Of a DNA stretch of 38,219 nt, positions 24,474-34,530 are shown in pieces. Every line of letters begins with the position of its first letter. The first letter of the stretch is position 1. Location: assembly GCA_903874275.1 (NCBI GenBank), contig CAIQRS010000047.1, positions 1 to 38,219 of the forward strand, given 5' to 3'. The notes below the pieces were generated by a model. The model did not search any database. It was not told the origin of the DNA and saw nothing but the letters and a program-made list of their open reading frames with translations. The position numbers were made by a program, and so were the translations under genes. The stretch is from an uncultured Anaeromyxobacter sp. (GTDB lineage: Bacteria > Myxococcota > Myxococcia > Myxococcales > Anaeromyxobacteraceae).

Positions 24474-26072
24474 ATGGGCGACGTCCAGGGCTACCTGTCG
24501 CTCCACCTCCACGCGCACCTGCCGTTCGTGCGCCACCCGGAGCACCCGGAGTTCCTCGAGGAGGACTGGTTCTACGAGGCCATCACCGAGACCTACCTCC
24601 CGCTGCTCCGGATCTTCGACAAGCTGACCGAGGAGGGGATCCCCTTCCGGATCTCCATGACCATGTCGCCGCCGCTGGTGGCCATGCTGCGCGACGAGCT
24701 GCTGGTCGGGCGCTACGCGAGGCGGCTGGAGAAGCTCTGCGACCTCACCGACAAGGAGGTCCGGCGCACCCGCCACGACCCCACCTTCCACGGGCTGGCC
24801 CAGTACTACCAGCACGAGTTCCGCGAGCTGCACGGGCTCTTCGAGGACCGCTACGACCGGGACCTGGTGGCCGCCTTCCGGAGGCTCGAGGACGCCGGCC
24901 GGCTCGAGCTCATCACCTGCGGGGCCACCCACGGCTTCCTCCCGCTCATGCAGCAGTACCCCGAGGCGGCCCGGGCCCAGATCGCCGTGGCCGCGGCCAG
25001 CCACCGGCGCCACTTCGGCCGCAGCCCGGCCGGCATCTGGCTGCCCGAGTGCGGCTACTACCCGGGCGTGGACGAGCTGCTCGCCGAGGAGGGGATCCGG
25101 TTCTTCTTCACCGACACCCACGGCGTGGCCGACGCCACCCCCCGCCCGCGCCACGGGGTCTACGCGCCGCTCTTCACCCCCAGTGGACCGGCCGCCTTCG
25201 CGCGCGACGCCGAGTCGTCGCAGCAAGTCTGGAGCTCGGAGCACGGCTACCCGGGCGACCCCGAGTACCGGGAGTTCTACCGGGACATCGGCTGGGACCT
25301 CGACTGGGAGTACATCAAGCCCTGGATCCAGCCCGACGGGAACCGGAAGAACGTGGGCATCAAGTACTTCCGCATCACCGGCAAGGGCGGCCACAAGGAG
25401 CCCTACGACCCCTGGCGGGCCCGCGAGCGGGCCGCCTCCCACGCCGGGAACTTCATGTACAACCGGGAGCGGCAGATCGAGCACCTGGCCGGGAACATGC
25501 GCGGCGTGCGCCCCATGGTGGTCTCGCCCTACGACGCCGAGCTCTACGGTCACTGGTGGTACGAGGGGCCGCAGTTCATCGACTTCCTGGTCCGCAAGGT
25601 GGCCTTCGACCAGAAGGTCTTCCGGCTGGCCACGCCCGGGGACTACCTGCGCGACAACCCCGAGCAGCAAGTCGCCACGCCGCCGCTCTGCTCCTGGGGC
25701 GCCGGCGGCTACGCCGGGGTCTGGCTCGACGGCTCCAACGACTGGATCTACCGCCACCTCCACAAGGCGGCCGAGCGCATGATCGCGCTGGCGCGCGACT
25801 ACCCCGAGCCCGAGGCCCTGGCCCGCCGCGCCCTCAACCAGGCGGCCCGCGAGCTCCTGCTGGCGCAGTCCTCCGACTGGGCCTTCATCATGAAGACCGG
25901 CACCATGGTGGACTACGCCATCCGCCGCACCCGCGAGCACGTCCTGCGCTTCACGCGGCTCCACGACCAGATCCGCGGCGGCAGCATCGACGAGACCTGG
26001 CTCGACCAGGTGGAGTCGCGGGACAACATCTTCCCGGAGCTCGACTACCGCACCTACAGCCCGGCCATCTGA
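24474..26072 (+). CDS. GH57 1,4-alpha-glucan branching enzyme (DUF1957 family)
   Basis: 532 residues. Makes alpha-1,6 branches in glycogen by cutting and re-joining alpha-1,4 chains. The beta/alpha barrel begins LSLHLHAHLPFVRHPE. The nucleophile is E192 in GIWLPECGYYPG and the acid/base is D354 in VSPYDAELYGHWW, both matching characterised thermophilic GH57 branching enzymes (TTHA1902 and TK1436 type). The C-terminal helical region (about 400-532; QSSDWAFIMKTGTM, SRDNIFPELDYR) is the branching-specific domain absent from GH57 amylases. It starts at the base after the DUF4912 stop, so the two are surely one transcript. No other glycogen gene is in the window. Confidence 0.94.
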   Translation: MGDVQGYLSLHLHAHLPFVRHPEHPEFLEEDWFYEAITETYLPLLRIFDKLTEEGIPFRISMTMSPPLVAMLRDELLVGRYARRLEKLCDLTDKEVRRTRHDPTFHGLAQYYQHEFRELHGLFEDRYDRDLVAAFRRLEDAGRLELITCGATHGFLPLMQQYPEAARAQIAVAAASHRRHFGRSPAGIWLPECGYYPGVDELLAEEGIRFFFTDTHGVADATPRPRHGVYAPLFTPSGPAAFARDAESSQQVWSSEHGYPGDPEYREFYRDIGWDLDWEYIKPWIQPDGNRKNVGIKYFRITGKGGHKEPYDPWRARERAASHAGNFMYNRERQIEHLAGNMRGVRPMVVSPYDAELYGHWWYEGPQFIDFLVRKVAFDQKVFRLATPGDYLRDNPEQQVATPPLCSWGAGGYAGVWLDGSNDWIYRHLHKAAERMIALARDYPEPEALARRALNQAARELLLAQSSDWAFIMKTGTMVDYAIRRTREHVLRFTRLHDQIRGGSIDETWLDQVESRDNIFPELDYRTYSPAI

Positions 26073-26122
26073 TTCCACACCGCCGCGCTCCGCGCCGCGG
26101 AACTCCCGCGGAGGCCCGCGCG

Positions 26123-26151
26123 TTGACCCGGCGGGCCGCCCCGTCTAGCCT
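26123..26151 (+). promoter_or_regulatory. Probable promoter of lysS and the Lol/Bam block
   Basis: TTGACC (26123-26128), 17-base spacer, TAGCCT (26146-26151), start expected near 26158, leaving a leader of about 38 bases before the lysS ATG, with GGAGAACGAGGA upstream of it. The spacer holds a GGCGG-G-CCGCC palindrome (26130-26140). Because the following genes overlap or nearly touch, this could be the main promoter for a very long operon. Confidence 0.6.
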
Positions 26152-26195
26152 GCGCCCGGAAAAGGGTCGACGGAATCCGGAGAACGAGGAAACCG

Positions 26196-27737
26196 ATGTC
26201 CGAGGAGCTGGGAGCCACCGAACGCGAGATCGTCGCGCAGCGGTTGAGGAAGGCCGAGCAGCTGCGCCAGCTCGGCGTGAACCCTTACGGGAACGGCCAC
26301 GTCCCGGCCGACCTGGCCCGCGACCTCCAGGCGCGCTACGGCGAGGCGCCGGCCCCGGAAATCGCCCTCGATCCGGGCGACTGGTCGGTGGCCGGGCGCG
26401 TGCTGGCGGTGCGCAGCTTCGGCAAGGCCGCCTTCCTCAAGGTCCGCGACCGCTCCGGCGAGATCCAGGTCTGGGTGAAGAAGGACAAGGTCGGGGACCC
26501 GGCCTTCGAGGTCTTCAAGCTCCTCGACGTGGGCGACGTGATCGCCGCCCGCGGCCCGGCCACCCGCACCAAGACCGGTGAGCTCACCGTCGAGGCCGCC
26601 ACCTTCACCATCCTCACCAAGGCCATCCGGCCCTTGCCCGAGAAGTGGCACGGCCTGGCCGACGTCGAGCAGCGGTACCGCCAGCGCTACCTCGACCTGG
26701 TGGCCACCCCCGGCGTCCAGGACACCTTCGTCAAGAGGGCCCGCATCGTCTCCACCATCCGGCGCTTCCTCGACGAGCGCGGCTACCTGGAGGTGGAGAC
26801 CCCGACCCTGCACAAGCCGGAGGAGGCCGGCGGCGCCGCGGCCCGCCCCTTCCAGACCCACCACAACGCCCTCGGGCTCGACCTCAAGCTGCGCATCGCC
26901 ACCGAGCTCCACCTCAAGCGGCTGGTGGTGGGCGGGCTGGAGCGGGTCTACGAGATCGGGCGCATCTGGCGCAACGAGGGGATCGACCGGCGCCACAACC
27001 CCGAGTTCACCACCATCGAGTTCTACCAGGCCTACGCCACCCACGAAGATCTGATGCGCCTCACCGAGCAGCTCTTCCTGGAGCTGGCGGTGAAGGTGGC
27101 CGGTTCACCCAAGGTGACGTTCCAGGGCCAGGTCATCGACTTCACGCCCCCCTTCCCACGCCTCTCCATGCTGGAGATGGGGGCCAGGGCGCTCGGGCTC
27201 TCTCCCGAGGACGCGCTCGCAGGCCGCGGCCTCTCCGAGGCGCTCTCCCGCGCCGCCACCCGCGAGGGGGACAGCGAGGACGCCTGGAAGCTGGAGAAGG
27301 CCTCGCGGGCCACGCCGGGGGAGGCGGTGGCGCTGGCCTTCGAGATCTTCTGCGAGCACCAGCTGCCCGCCGACCGTCCCGCCTTCGTGGTGGACTTCCC
27401 CATCGAGACCAGCCCCCTCTCGCGCCGCCGCGATTCCGACCCGCGCCTGGTCGACCGGTTCGAGATGTTCGTGGCCGGCATGGAGGTGGCGAACGCCTTC
27501 AGCGAGCTGAACGACCCGGCCGACCAGCGGGCCCGCTTCGAGGCGCAGATCCGGGCCCGGGCCGCCGGCGACGAGGAGGCCATGCCCTTCGACGAGGACT
27601 TCGTCCGCGCCCTGGAGCACGGGATGCCTCCGACGGCCGGAGAGGGGATCGGCATCGACCGGGTGGCCATGCTGCTCACCGACTCGCCGTCGATCCGCGA
27701 CGTCATCCTCTTCCCGCTGCTCAAGCCGCGAGAGTGA
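26196..27737 (+). CDS. lysS: Lysyl-tRNA synthetase, class II
   Basis: 513 residues. The N-terminal OB-fold anticodon-binding domain (about 60-160; GRVLAVRSFGKAAFLKVRD) precedes the class II core: motif 1 around the YLEVETPTLH segment, motif 2 RNEGIDRRHNPEFTTIEFY (from about residue 259), and motif 3 GEGIGIDRVAMLLTD (from about residue 481), ending LFPLLKPRE as usual. Bacterial LysRS length is normal. Its TGA overlaps the GTG of the LolC/E-like permease (GTGA), tying an aminoacyl-tRNA synthetase translationally to lipoprotein export. Confidence 0.97.
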   Translation: MSEELGATEREIVAQRLRKAEQLRQLGVNPYGNGHVPADLARDLQARYGEAPAPEIALDPGDWSVAGRVLAVRSFGKAAFLKVRDRSGEIQVWVKKDKVGDPAFEVFKLLDVGDVIAARGPATRTKTGELTVEAATFTILTKAIRPLPEKWHGLADVEQRYRQRYLDLVATPGVQDTFVKRARIVSTIRRFLDERGYLEVETPTLHKPEEAGGAAARPFQTHHNALGLDLKLRIATELHLKRLVVGGLERVYEIGRIWRNEGIDRRHNPEFTTIEFYQAYATHEDLMRLTEQLFLELAVKVAGSPKVTFQGQVIDFTPPFPRLSMLEMGARALGLSPEDALAGRGLSEALSRAATREGDSEDAWKLEKASRATPGEAVALAFEIFCEHQLPADRPAFVVDFPIETSPLSRRRDSDPRLVDRFEMFVAGMEVANAFSELNDPADQRARFEAQIRARAAGDEEAMPFDEDFVRALEHGMPPTAGEGIGIDRVAMLLTDSPSIRDVILFPLLKPRE

Positions 27738-29649
27738 CCTTGGGGCCGGTCTTCTCCTGGCGATCCTTCGGGCTTTCGGCCGCCGCCGTGATCGGCGCGC
27801 CGGTGCTGGCCTCGCTCGGCCACGTCTTCCTCTCCGACCGGCTCGGGCTCCCGGCCGGGACCGCATCCGGCCTGGCCATCGGCGCCGGCGCCGCCTGGGC
27901 CGTGCTCGGGGGGGCCGCGGCCTCGGTGGCCGGCCGTCGCATCGCCTTCTACGAGCTGGTGGCGGCGACGCTGCTCCTCCTCGCGCTGGCGCTCGGGCCG
28001 CTGGTGCTGGTCCTCCCGGCCCTGCGCGGCCTCCCGCTCGTCCTCCACACCTGGCAGTACCAGGGGAGGGTGGTGCTCACGGCGGGGCTCCTGCTCGTCT
28101 GCCTCTCCACCGGGGCGCTCTCCTTCCTGGGCTCGACGCTGGCCTTCCTGCTCACCGGCTCGGGGAGGCTGGACGCCTCGATCGGCTGGGAGATCTACGT
28201 GGCGCGGAGCCACCTCCGGCTCCACGCCCGCACCCTCTTCGCCCTCTTCCTCATCGTGGTGACCGGCGTCGTCCCCGGGCTGCTCGCCGGCATCGTCTGG
28301 TCGGCCTGGCAGGACCGCAAGGCCAGGCTGGCCGCGCTCTCCGGGGAGCCGCACGAGCGGCCGCGCCTGCCCGCAACCATGCTCATGACCCTCATCTCCA
28401 TCGGCGGCGTGGCCACCGGGGTCTGGGCGCTCACCGTGGTGCTCTCGGTGATGAGCGGCTTCGAGCAGGATCTCAAGTCGAAGATCCTGGGAGCCCACGC
28501 CCACGGGGTGGTCCTCAAGTACGGGCAGAACGATTTCACCGACTGGCGCGGGACGCAGGAGCGGGTCCTCTCCGTCCCCGGGGTGGCCGCCTCGACCCCG
28601 TTCCTCTACGCCGAGGTGATGCTCTCGGCCGGCCAGAACCTGACCGGCTCGATCCTGAAGGGGGTGGACACCTCCACGCTGGGGAAGGTCACCGAGATCC
28701 CGCGCAGCCTGGAGGAGGGGAGGCTCGAGTGGCTGGACCGGCCCGAGGAGATCCCGCCGGCGAAGCCGCGGCTGGGGCTCTCCGACGCGCTCGACGGGGC
28801 CGGCAAGGACCGGCCACCGGATGGAGCGCCGCCCCCCGGCGCCGCCCCGGCGGAGAAGCTGCCCGGGATCCTGCTGGGCCGGGAGCTGGCCCGCGGGCTG
28901 CGCGTCGGCGTGGGCGACGTGGTCAACGTGGTCTCCCCGTTCGGCGACATCGGGCCGGCCGGGCCGCAGCCCAAGAGCCGCCCCTTCCGCGTGGCCGGCC
29001 TCCTCTACAGCGGCTTCTACGAGTACGATGCCAAGTTCGCCTACCTCCAGCTCGCCGAGGCGCAGCGCTTCTTCGGCGCGGGCGACTCCGTGACCGGGCT
29101 CGAACTCAAGGTGAAGGACGTGAACGCCGCGCGTCCGGTGATGCGCAAGGTGCTGGCCGCCCTGGAGGGCTACCCCTTCCGCACCAAGGACTGGGGGGAG
29201 ATGAACCGCAACCTCTTCTCGGCCCTCATGATGGAGCGGATCGCCATGGCGGTGATCCTGGGCTTCATCATGCTGGTGGCGAGCTTCATCGTGGTGGCGA
29301 CCCTGGTCATGCTGGTGCTGGAGAAGACCCGCGAGATCGCGGTGCTCCGCTCGATGGGGGCGACCACCACGAGCATCATGAAGATCTTCGTGGCCGAGGG
29401 GCTGGCCATCGGCACCGTGGGAACCGGGTTCGGGCTCCTGCTCGGCCTGGGCACGACCTCGCTGGTCTCCAGCGTCGGCATCCCGCTCGACCCGGAGGTC
29501 TACTACATCAGCCACCTGCCGGTGCTCGTGGACGGGGGCGACTTCGCGCTGGTGGCGCTCGCCGCCATCGCGCTCTCCTACCTGGCCACCATCTACCCGG
29601 CCACCCGCGCCGCCCGGCTCGAGCCGGTCGAGGGGCTGCGAGGCGAGTG

Positions 29650-29650
<1 letters not shown>
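27734..29650 (+). CDS. LolC/LolE-like lipoprotein-release permease with extra N-terminal membrane region
   Basis: 638 residues from GTG 27734, versus about 400 for LolC or LolE. The LolC-like core starts near residue 150 (WEIYVARSHLR), but instead of leading straight to the first helix it is interrupted by another hydrophobic segment and a basic loop; the usual first helix (ISIGGVATGVWALTVVLSV) begins near 220. Residues 1-150 add about four further hydrophobic segments. The periplasmic domain has a Pro/Gly-rich insertion (near 340-375) before LPGILLGRELARGL. The C-terminal FtsX module (about 500-638) ends with the typical YPATRAARLEPVEGLRGE. TTG 27740 is an alternative start. The next gene, lolD, overlaps by one base. 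Probably homodimeric, as no second permease is present. Confidence 0.9.
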
Positions 29651-30321
<671 letters not shown>

Positions 30322-30341
30322 GCGGGCGGAAGGACGGCCAA

Positions 30342-32870
30342 TTGCCTTTGAGGTTTTCCCGGGCATGCACTAGATTCCGCGGCTTCGTGAGGAGCACCCT
30401 CCCCATCGCAGCACTCGTGTGCCTGCTGGCCGGTCCGCCGATGGCGCGCGCCCAGGCGGAGCCGCCCGTCGCGGCCCCCGTCGCCGCCCCCGTTGCCGCG
30501 CCTCCGGCGGCCTCCGGCGCGCCGTCCGTGGCGGCCCCCGAACCCGAGCCGGCCGCTGCCGAGCCGTCGGGGCCGACCGTCGCCGCCATCGAGGTCGAGG
30601 GCAACCGGCGCGTCGAGGTGGACGCCATCAAGGCCGCCATGACCACCAAGGCCGGCGGCCCGGTGGACGCCCTCTCCACCCAGCAGGACGTCCGGGCCAT
30701 CATGAAGCTCGGCTACTTCTCCGACGTCTCCATCGACGAGAAGGGGCCGGCCCTCCGCCCCACGCTGGTGGTGAAGGTGGTCGAGAAGCCCTCGGTCCAG
30801 GACTACAAGCTCGAGGGCAACGACGAGCTGTCGGCCGACGATCTCAAGGAGTCCATCGACATCAAGCGTTACGCCATCCTCGACCTCGCCGCGGTCCGCA
30901 AGTCCGTCAAGAAGATCCAGGAGAAGTACACCGAGAAGGGCTTCTACCTGGCCGAGGTCAGCTACCGGATCGAGGACCGCCCCGACAACCAGGTGGTGGT
31001 GGTCCTGGTCGTGAACGAGCGGGCCAAGGTGCAGGTCCGCCGCATCCACTTCGTGGGGAACGACAACCTGCCCAAGGAGGAGATCCTCCCCTACATGCAG
31101 ACCCAGGAGGGCAGCTTCCTGGCCTTCCTCTCGTCGGCGGGCACCTACAAGGAGGACGCCTTCCAGCGCGACCTCCAGGCCATCCAGGCGGTCTACCTCG
31201 AGAAGGGCTACGTCAGCGTCAAGGTGGGCAAGCCCACCATCGCGCTCAGCCCCGACCGCACCATGCTCTTCCTGAGCATCCCCATCGAGGAGGGGGAGCA
31301 GTACACCGTGGGCAAGCTCGACTTCTCGGGCGAGCTGCTCGGCATGCGCCCCTTCCTGCCCCAGCTCCTCCAGTCCACCGAGGGCACGCTCTTCGTGCGC
31401 TCCAAGGTCGGCCACGACCTCTTCGCGGTGGCCGACTTCTACAAGGACATGGGCTACGCCTACGTCAACGTCAACCCCATCACCAAGCTCGATCCCAAGG
31501 CGCGCACGCTGGGGCTCACCTTCGACGTCCAGCCCGGCCGCAAGGTCCTCTTCGAGCGCATCGAGATCCAGGGCAACGCCAAGACGCGCGACAAGGTGAT
31601 CCGCCGCGAGCTGCGCATCTTCGAGGGGGACCTCTACGGCGCCAGCGCCATCAAGATCTCCAAGCAGCGCATCACCGCGCTCGGCTACTTCGAGACCGTC
31701 GAGATCTCCACCAAGAAGGGGAGCTCCGACGACCGCATCGTGGCGGTGGTGGAGGTGAAGGAGAAGGCCACCGGCACCTTCCAGGTCGGCGCCGGCTTCT
31801 CCTCCTACGAGAACTTCATCCTCACCGCCCAGATCAGCCAGAACAACTTCTTCGGCTGGGGCCAGACCCTCTCCCTTCAAGTTCAGTGGTCGTCGCTCCG
31901 GCAGCTCGGCCAGATCCAGTTCGTCGAGCCCTACTTCCTCGACACCAAGTGGACCTTCGCCTTCGACCTCTACGCCAACGAGAACCTCTACTCCACGTTC
32001 ACGCGTGGTGCGATCGGAGGGTCGCTCACCTGGGGCTACGAGCTGGCCGGGCTGTCCTGGTTCCTGCCCGGGCTCTCCAAGCTGGAGGACCTGCGCATCT
32101 TCCTGACCTACACCCTGGAGCGGGTCCGGGTCACCGCGGCGGTCCAGGACCTCCTGCTCTTCAACCGCTACCGCTCCGGGGTCACCAGCGCGGCACGCCT
32201 GGCGGTGGCCTGGGACCGCCGCGACAACCGGCTCTTCCCCACCCGGGGCTTCTACCTCTCGGCCTCCATCGACCTGGCCCCGCCCTTCCTGGCGCCCAAC
32301 TTCCTCTTCGGCGACCAGGTGAACCTGTTCTACCGGGAGACGCTCGAGTTCCGCTTCTACCAGGAGATCTGGCAGGGGCTGACCGGCCGCTTCCGGATCC
32401 TGGCCGGCGTGATCCGGGGCTGGAGCGAGACCAACCCGGTCCCGGTGTCGGAGCTCTACTACGTCGGCGGCGTGAACACCGTCCGCGGCTACCGGCTCTA
32501 CTCGATCACGCCGTTGGCGGCGGTGGGCGCGACCCCCAACCCCGACTCCCAGATCCGGCTGCTCCAGGTGGGCGGCAACAAGCAGCTGGTCATGAACTTC
32601 GAGCTCGAGTACCCCATCATCGAGAAGATGGGCATCCGGGCGCTGGTCTTCTTCGACATGGGCAACGCCTGGGCGCCGGGCGTCTACCTCGATCCCGACG
32701 TGTCGTTCTCGCTCTACAAGGCCTGGGGCTTCGGCTTTCGGTGGTTCAGCCCCATCGGCCCGCTCCGCTTCGAGTGGGGCTTCCCCCTGAACCGCCGTCG
32801 CGACCCCATCACCGGCGTCTTCATCGACGCCCCCGTCGACTTCCAGTTCACCATCGGCAGCTTCTTCTGA
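30342..32870 (+). CDS. bamA: Outer-membrane beta-barrel assembly factor BamA
   Basis: 842 residues from TTG 30342. Signal peptide, then an Ala/Pro linker, then five POTRA repeats (about residues 80-430; motifs such as IEVEGNRRVEVDAIK, FVGNDNLPKEEIL and IEIQGNAKTRDKVI), then a 16-strand barrel. The loop-6 motif VRGYRLYS is present, and the chain ends FQFTIGSFF with a terminal Phe, as in Omp85 proteins. Folds and inserts outer-membrane proteins. The start is uncertain. TTG 30342 has AAGGA seven bases upstream. GTG 30387 gives a more standard signal peptide (MRSTLPIAALVCLLAG), and the codons between the two are less GC-biased and contain a promoter-like pair. The next gene, ompH, encodes its usual periplasmic partner. 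Confidence 0.95.
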   Translation: MPLRFSRACTRFRGFVRSTLPIAALVCLLAGPPMARAQAEPPVAAPVAAPVAAPPAASGAPSVAAPEPEPAAAEPSGPTVAAIEVEGNRRVEVDAIKAAMTTKAGGPVDALSTQQDVRAIMKLGYFSDVSIDEKGPALRPTLVVKVVEKPSVQDYKLEGNDELSADDLKESIDIKRYAILDLAAVRKSVKKIQEKYTEKGFYLAEVSYRIEDRPDNQVVVVLVVNERAKVQVRRIHFVGNDNLPKEEILPYMQTQEGSFLAFLSSAGTYKEDAFQRDLQAIQAVYLEKGYVSVKVGKPTIALSPDRTMLFLSIPIEEGEQYTVGKLDFSGELLGMRPFLPQLLQSTEGTLFVRSKVGHDLFAVADFYKDMGYAYVNVNPITKLDPKARTLGLTFDVQPGRKVLFERIEIQGNAKTRDKVIRRELRIFEGDLYGASAIKISKQRITALGYFETVEISTKKGSSDDRIVAVVEVKEKATGTFQVGAGFSSYENFILTAQISQNNFFGWGQTLSLQVQWSSLRQLGQIQFVEPYFLDTKWTFAFDLYANENLYSTFTRGAIGGSLTWGYELAGLSWFLPGLSKLEDLRIFLTYTLERVRVTAAVQDLLLFNRYRSGVTSAARLAVAWDRRDNRLFPTRGFYLSASIDLAPPFLAPNFLFGDQVNLFYRETLEFRFYQEIWQGLTGRFRILAGVIRGWSETNPVPVSELYYVGGVNTVRGYRLYSITPLAAVGATPNPDSQIRLLQVGGNKQLVMNFELEYPIIEKMGIRALVFFDMGNAWAPGVYLDPDVSFSLYKAWGFGFRWFSPIGPLRFEWGFPLNRRRDPITGVFIDAPVDFQFTIGSFF
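30348..30376 (+). promoter_or_regulatory. Possible internal promoter before bamA
   Basis: TTGAGG (30348-30353), 17 bases, TAGATT (30371-30376). Predicted start near 30383, only a few bases before GTG 30387. If real, the short form of BamA would be made from a nearly leaderless message and the long TTG form from the lol transcript. The overlap with possible coding sequence lowers confidence. Confidence 0.35.
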
Positions 32871-32890
32871 CCGAAACAAGAGGAGAGTCC

Positions 32891-33475
32891 ATGCGCACCA
32901 TCCCCGTTCTCGCCGCCCTCACGCTGGCGATCGCCGTTCCCCAGGCCGCCCGGGCCGCCGAGGCCAAGATCGGCTACGTCAACCTCCAGCAGGCGGTCAC
33001 CGAGGTGGAGGAGGGCAAGGCCGCCCGCGACGTCCTCAAGAAGGAGTTCGACCAGAAGCAGAAGGTGCTCGACGACAAGCAGAACGAGCTCAAGCGGATG
33101 AAGGACGACCTCGACAAGCAGATGGTGGTCATGTCCGACGACGCCAAGCGCGAGAAGGCCATGGAGTTCGAGCGCAAGGTCAACGAGATGCAGCAGCTCT
33201 ACGTGCAGATGCAGAAGGACCTGCAGGAGCGCGAGCGCGAGATGATGAAGGTCATCTTCGACAAGATGGAGGCGGTCATCAAGGGCATCGCCGTGAAGCA
33301 CGGCTACACCTTCGTCTTCGAGCAGCAGAACGCCGGCCTGATGGTGGCTCCGCCCGAGGGCAACATGACGGCCGAGCTGGTCAAGGAGTACAACGCCAAG
33401 TACGGCAAGACGGGCACCCCGGCCAAGAAGGCGGACGCCAAGAAGGCCGCGCCGGCAGCTCCCGCCGCGAAGTAG
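32891..33475 (+). CDS. OmpH/Skp-family periplasmic chaperone
   Basis: 194 residues. The signal peptide is cleaved near AARA-AEA (about residue 22). The mature chain opens with KIGYVNLQQAVTEVEEG, the OmpH/Skp strand, followed by a long charged coiled coil (about 45-125) that forms the chaperone tentacles, and the closing strand HGYTFVFEQQNAGLMVA. A Lys/Ala-rich tail (KKADAKKAAPAAPAAK) extends beyond the Skp fold. AGGAGAG sits just upstream of the ATG, 20 bases after bamA. Trimeric Skp holds unfolded outer-membrane proteins on the way to BamA. Confidence 0.94.
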   Translation: MRTIPVLAALTLAIAVPQAARAAEAKIGYVNLQQAVTEVEEGKAARDVLKKEFDQKQKVLDDKQNELKRMKDDLDKQMVVMSDDAKREKAMEFERKVNEMQQLYVQMQKDLQEREREMMKVIFDKMEAVIKGIAVKHGYTFVFEQQNAGLMVAPPEGNMTAELVKEYNAKYGKTGTPAKKADAKKAAPAAPAAK

Positions 33476-33483
33476 GAGGTCCC

Positions 33484-34530
33484 GTGCACTTCAGCCTCGC
33501 CGAGCTGGCGGAACGGGTCGGCGGCCGCGTCGAGGGGGACGGGTCCCTGCGCATCGAGCGGGTCATGCCGCTCGAGGAGGCCGGGCCGGCCGACGTCTCC
33601 TTCTTCGCGAACCGCAAGTACGCGGCGGCCTTCGCGGCCAGCCGCGCCGGCGTGGTGATCGTGGGGGAGAACGAGGAGGCTGCCGCGGGGCGCACGCTGC
33701 TCCGGGCGGCCAACGCCTACCTGGCCTTCGCCAAGGTCTCCACCCTCTTCCACCCGCCCCGCGAGCCGGTCCCGGGGATCTCGCCGCGGGCGGTGGTCTC
33801 CGAGGGCGCGCTGATCGACCCGAGCGCGGAGATCCAGGACCTGGCCTTCGTCGGGAGGGGCGCCACCGTCGGCGCCCGCACCATCCTCTTCCCGGGGGTG
33901 GTGGTGGGCGACGGGGCGCGCATCGGCGACGATTGCATCCTCTTCCCGAACGTCGTGGTGCGCGAGCGCTGCGTGGTGGGGAACCGCTGCACGCTGCAGC
34001 CCGGCGCGGTGCTGGGCGGCGACGGCTTCGGTTTCGCCTTCGACATGGAGGGCGTCGGTTCCGGCCCCCGCCACTTCAAGGTGCCGCAGTCGGGCATCGC
34101 CGAGCTGGAGGACGACGTCGAGCTGGGGGCCAACTGCACGGTGGACCGGGCAACCCTGGGGAAGACCGTCGTCCGCCGCGGAGCCAAGATCGACAACCTG
34201 GTGCAGCTGGCCCACAACGTGGAGATCGGGCCGCTCTCGCTCATCGCAGCCCAGACCGGCATCTCCGGCTCCACCAAGGTGGGAATGGGCGTGGCCATGG
34301 CCGGGCAGGTCGGCATCGTCGGCCACCTCGACATCGGCGACGGGGCCAGGTTCGGGGCCAAGGCGGGGGTCCACAACGACGTGCCCGCCGGGGAGATCTA
34401 CTCCGGCTACCCGGCCGTGCCCCACCGGGATTGGCTGCGGGAGCAGGGGGCCACCCGCAAGCTGCCCGAGCTGTGGAAGCGCGTCCGCGAGCTGGAAAAA
34501 CAGCTGAAGAAGCTCCAGGAGGAAGCATGA
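33484..34530 (+). CDS. lpxD: UDP-3-O-(3-hydroxyacyl)glucosamine N-acyltransferase LpxD
   Basis: 348 residues from GTG 33484, with AGGAGG directly upstream overlapping the ompH stop region. Third step of lipid A synthesis: N-acylates the glucosamine with 3-hydroxyacyl-ACP. The N-terminal uridine-binding domain (SLAELAERVGGRVEG, FFANRKY) precedes a left-handed beta-helix of hexapeptide repeats. The catalytic His is H244 in LVQLAHNVEIG; GGDGFGFAFD and DRATLGKT are family signatures. A C-terminal helix (LWKRVRELEKQLKKL) ends the protein, as in known LpxD trimers. Its stop overlaps the fabZ start (ATGA). Confidence 0.97.
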   Translation: MHFSLAELAERVGGRVEGDGSLRIERVMPLEEAGPADVSFFANRKYAAAFAASRAGVVIVGENEEAAAGRTLLRAANAYLAFAKVSTLFHPPREPVPGISPRAVVSEGALIDPSAEIQDLAFVGRGATVGARTILFPGVVVGDGARIGDDCILFPNVVVRERCVVGNRCTLQPGAVLGGDGFGFAFDMEGVGSGPRHFKVPQSGIAELEDDVELGANCTVDRATLGKTVVRRGAKIDNLVQLAHNVEIGPLSLIAAQTGISGSTKVGMGVAMAGQVGIVGHLDIGDGARFGAKAGVHNDVPAGEIYSGYPAVPHRDWLREQGATRKLPELWKRVRELEKQLKKLQEEA

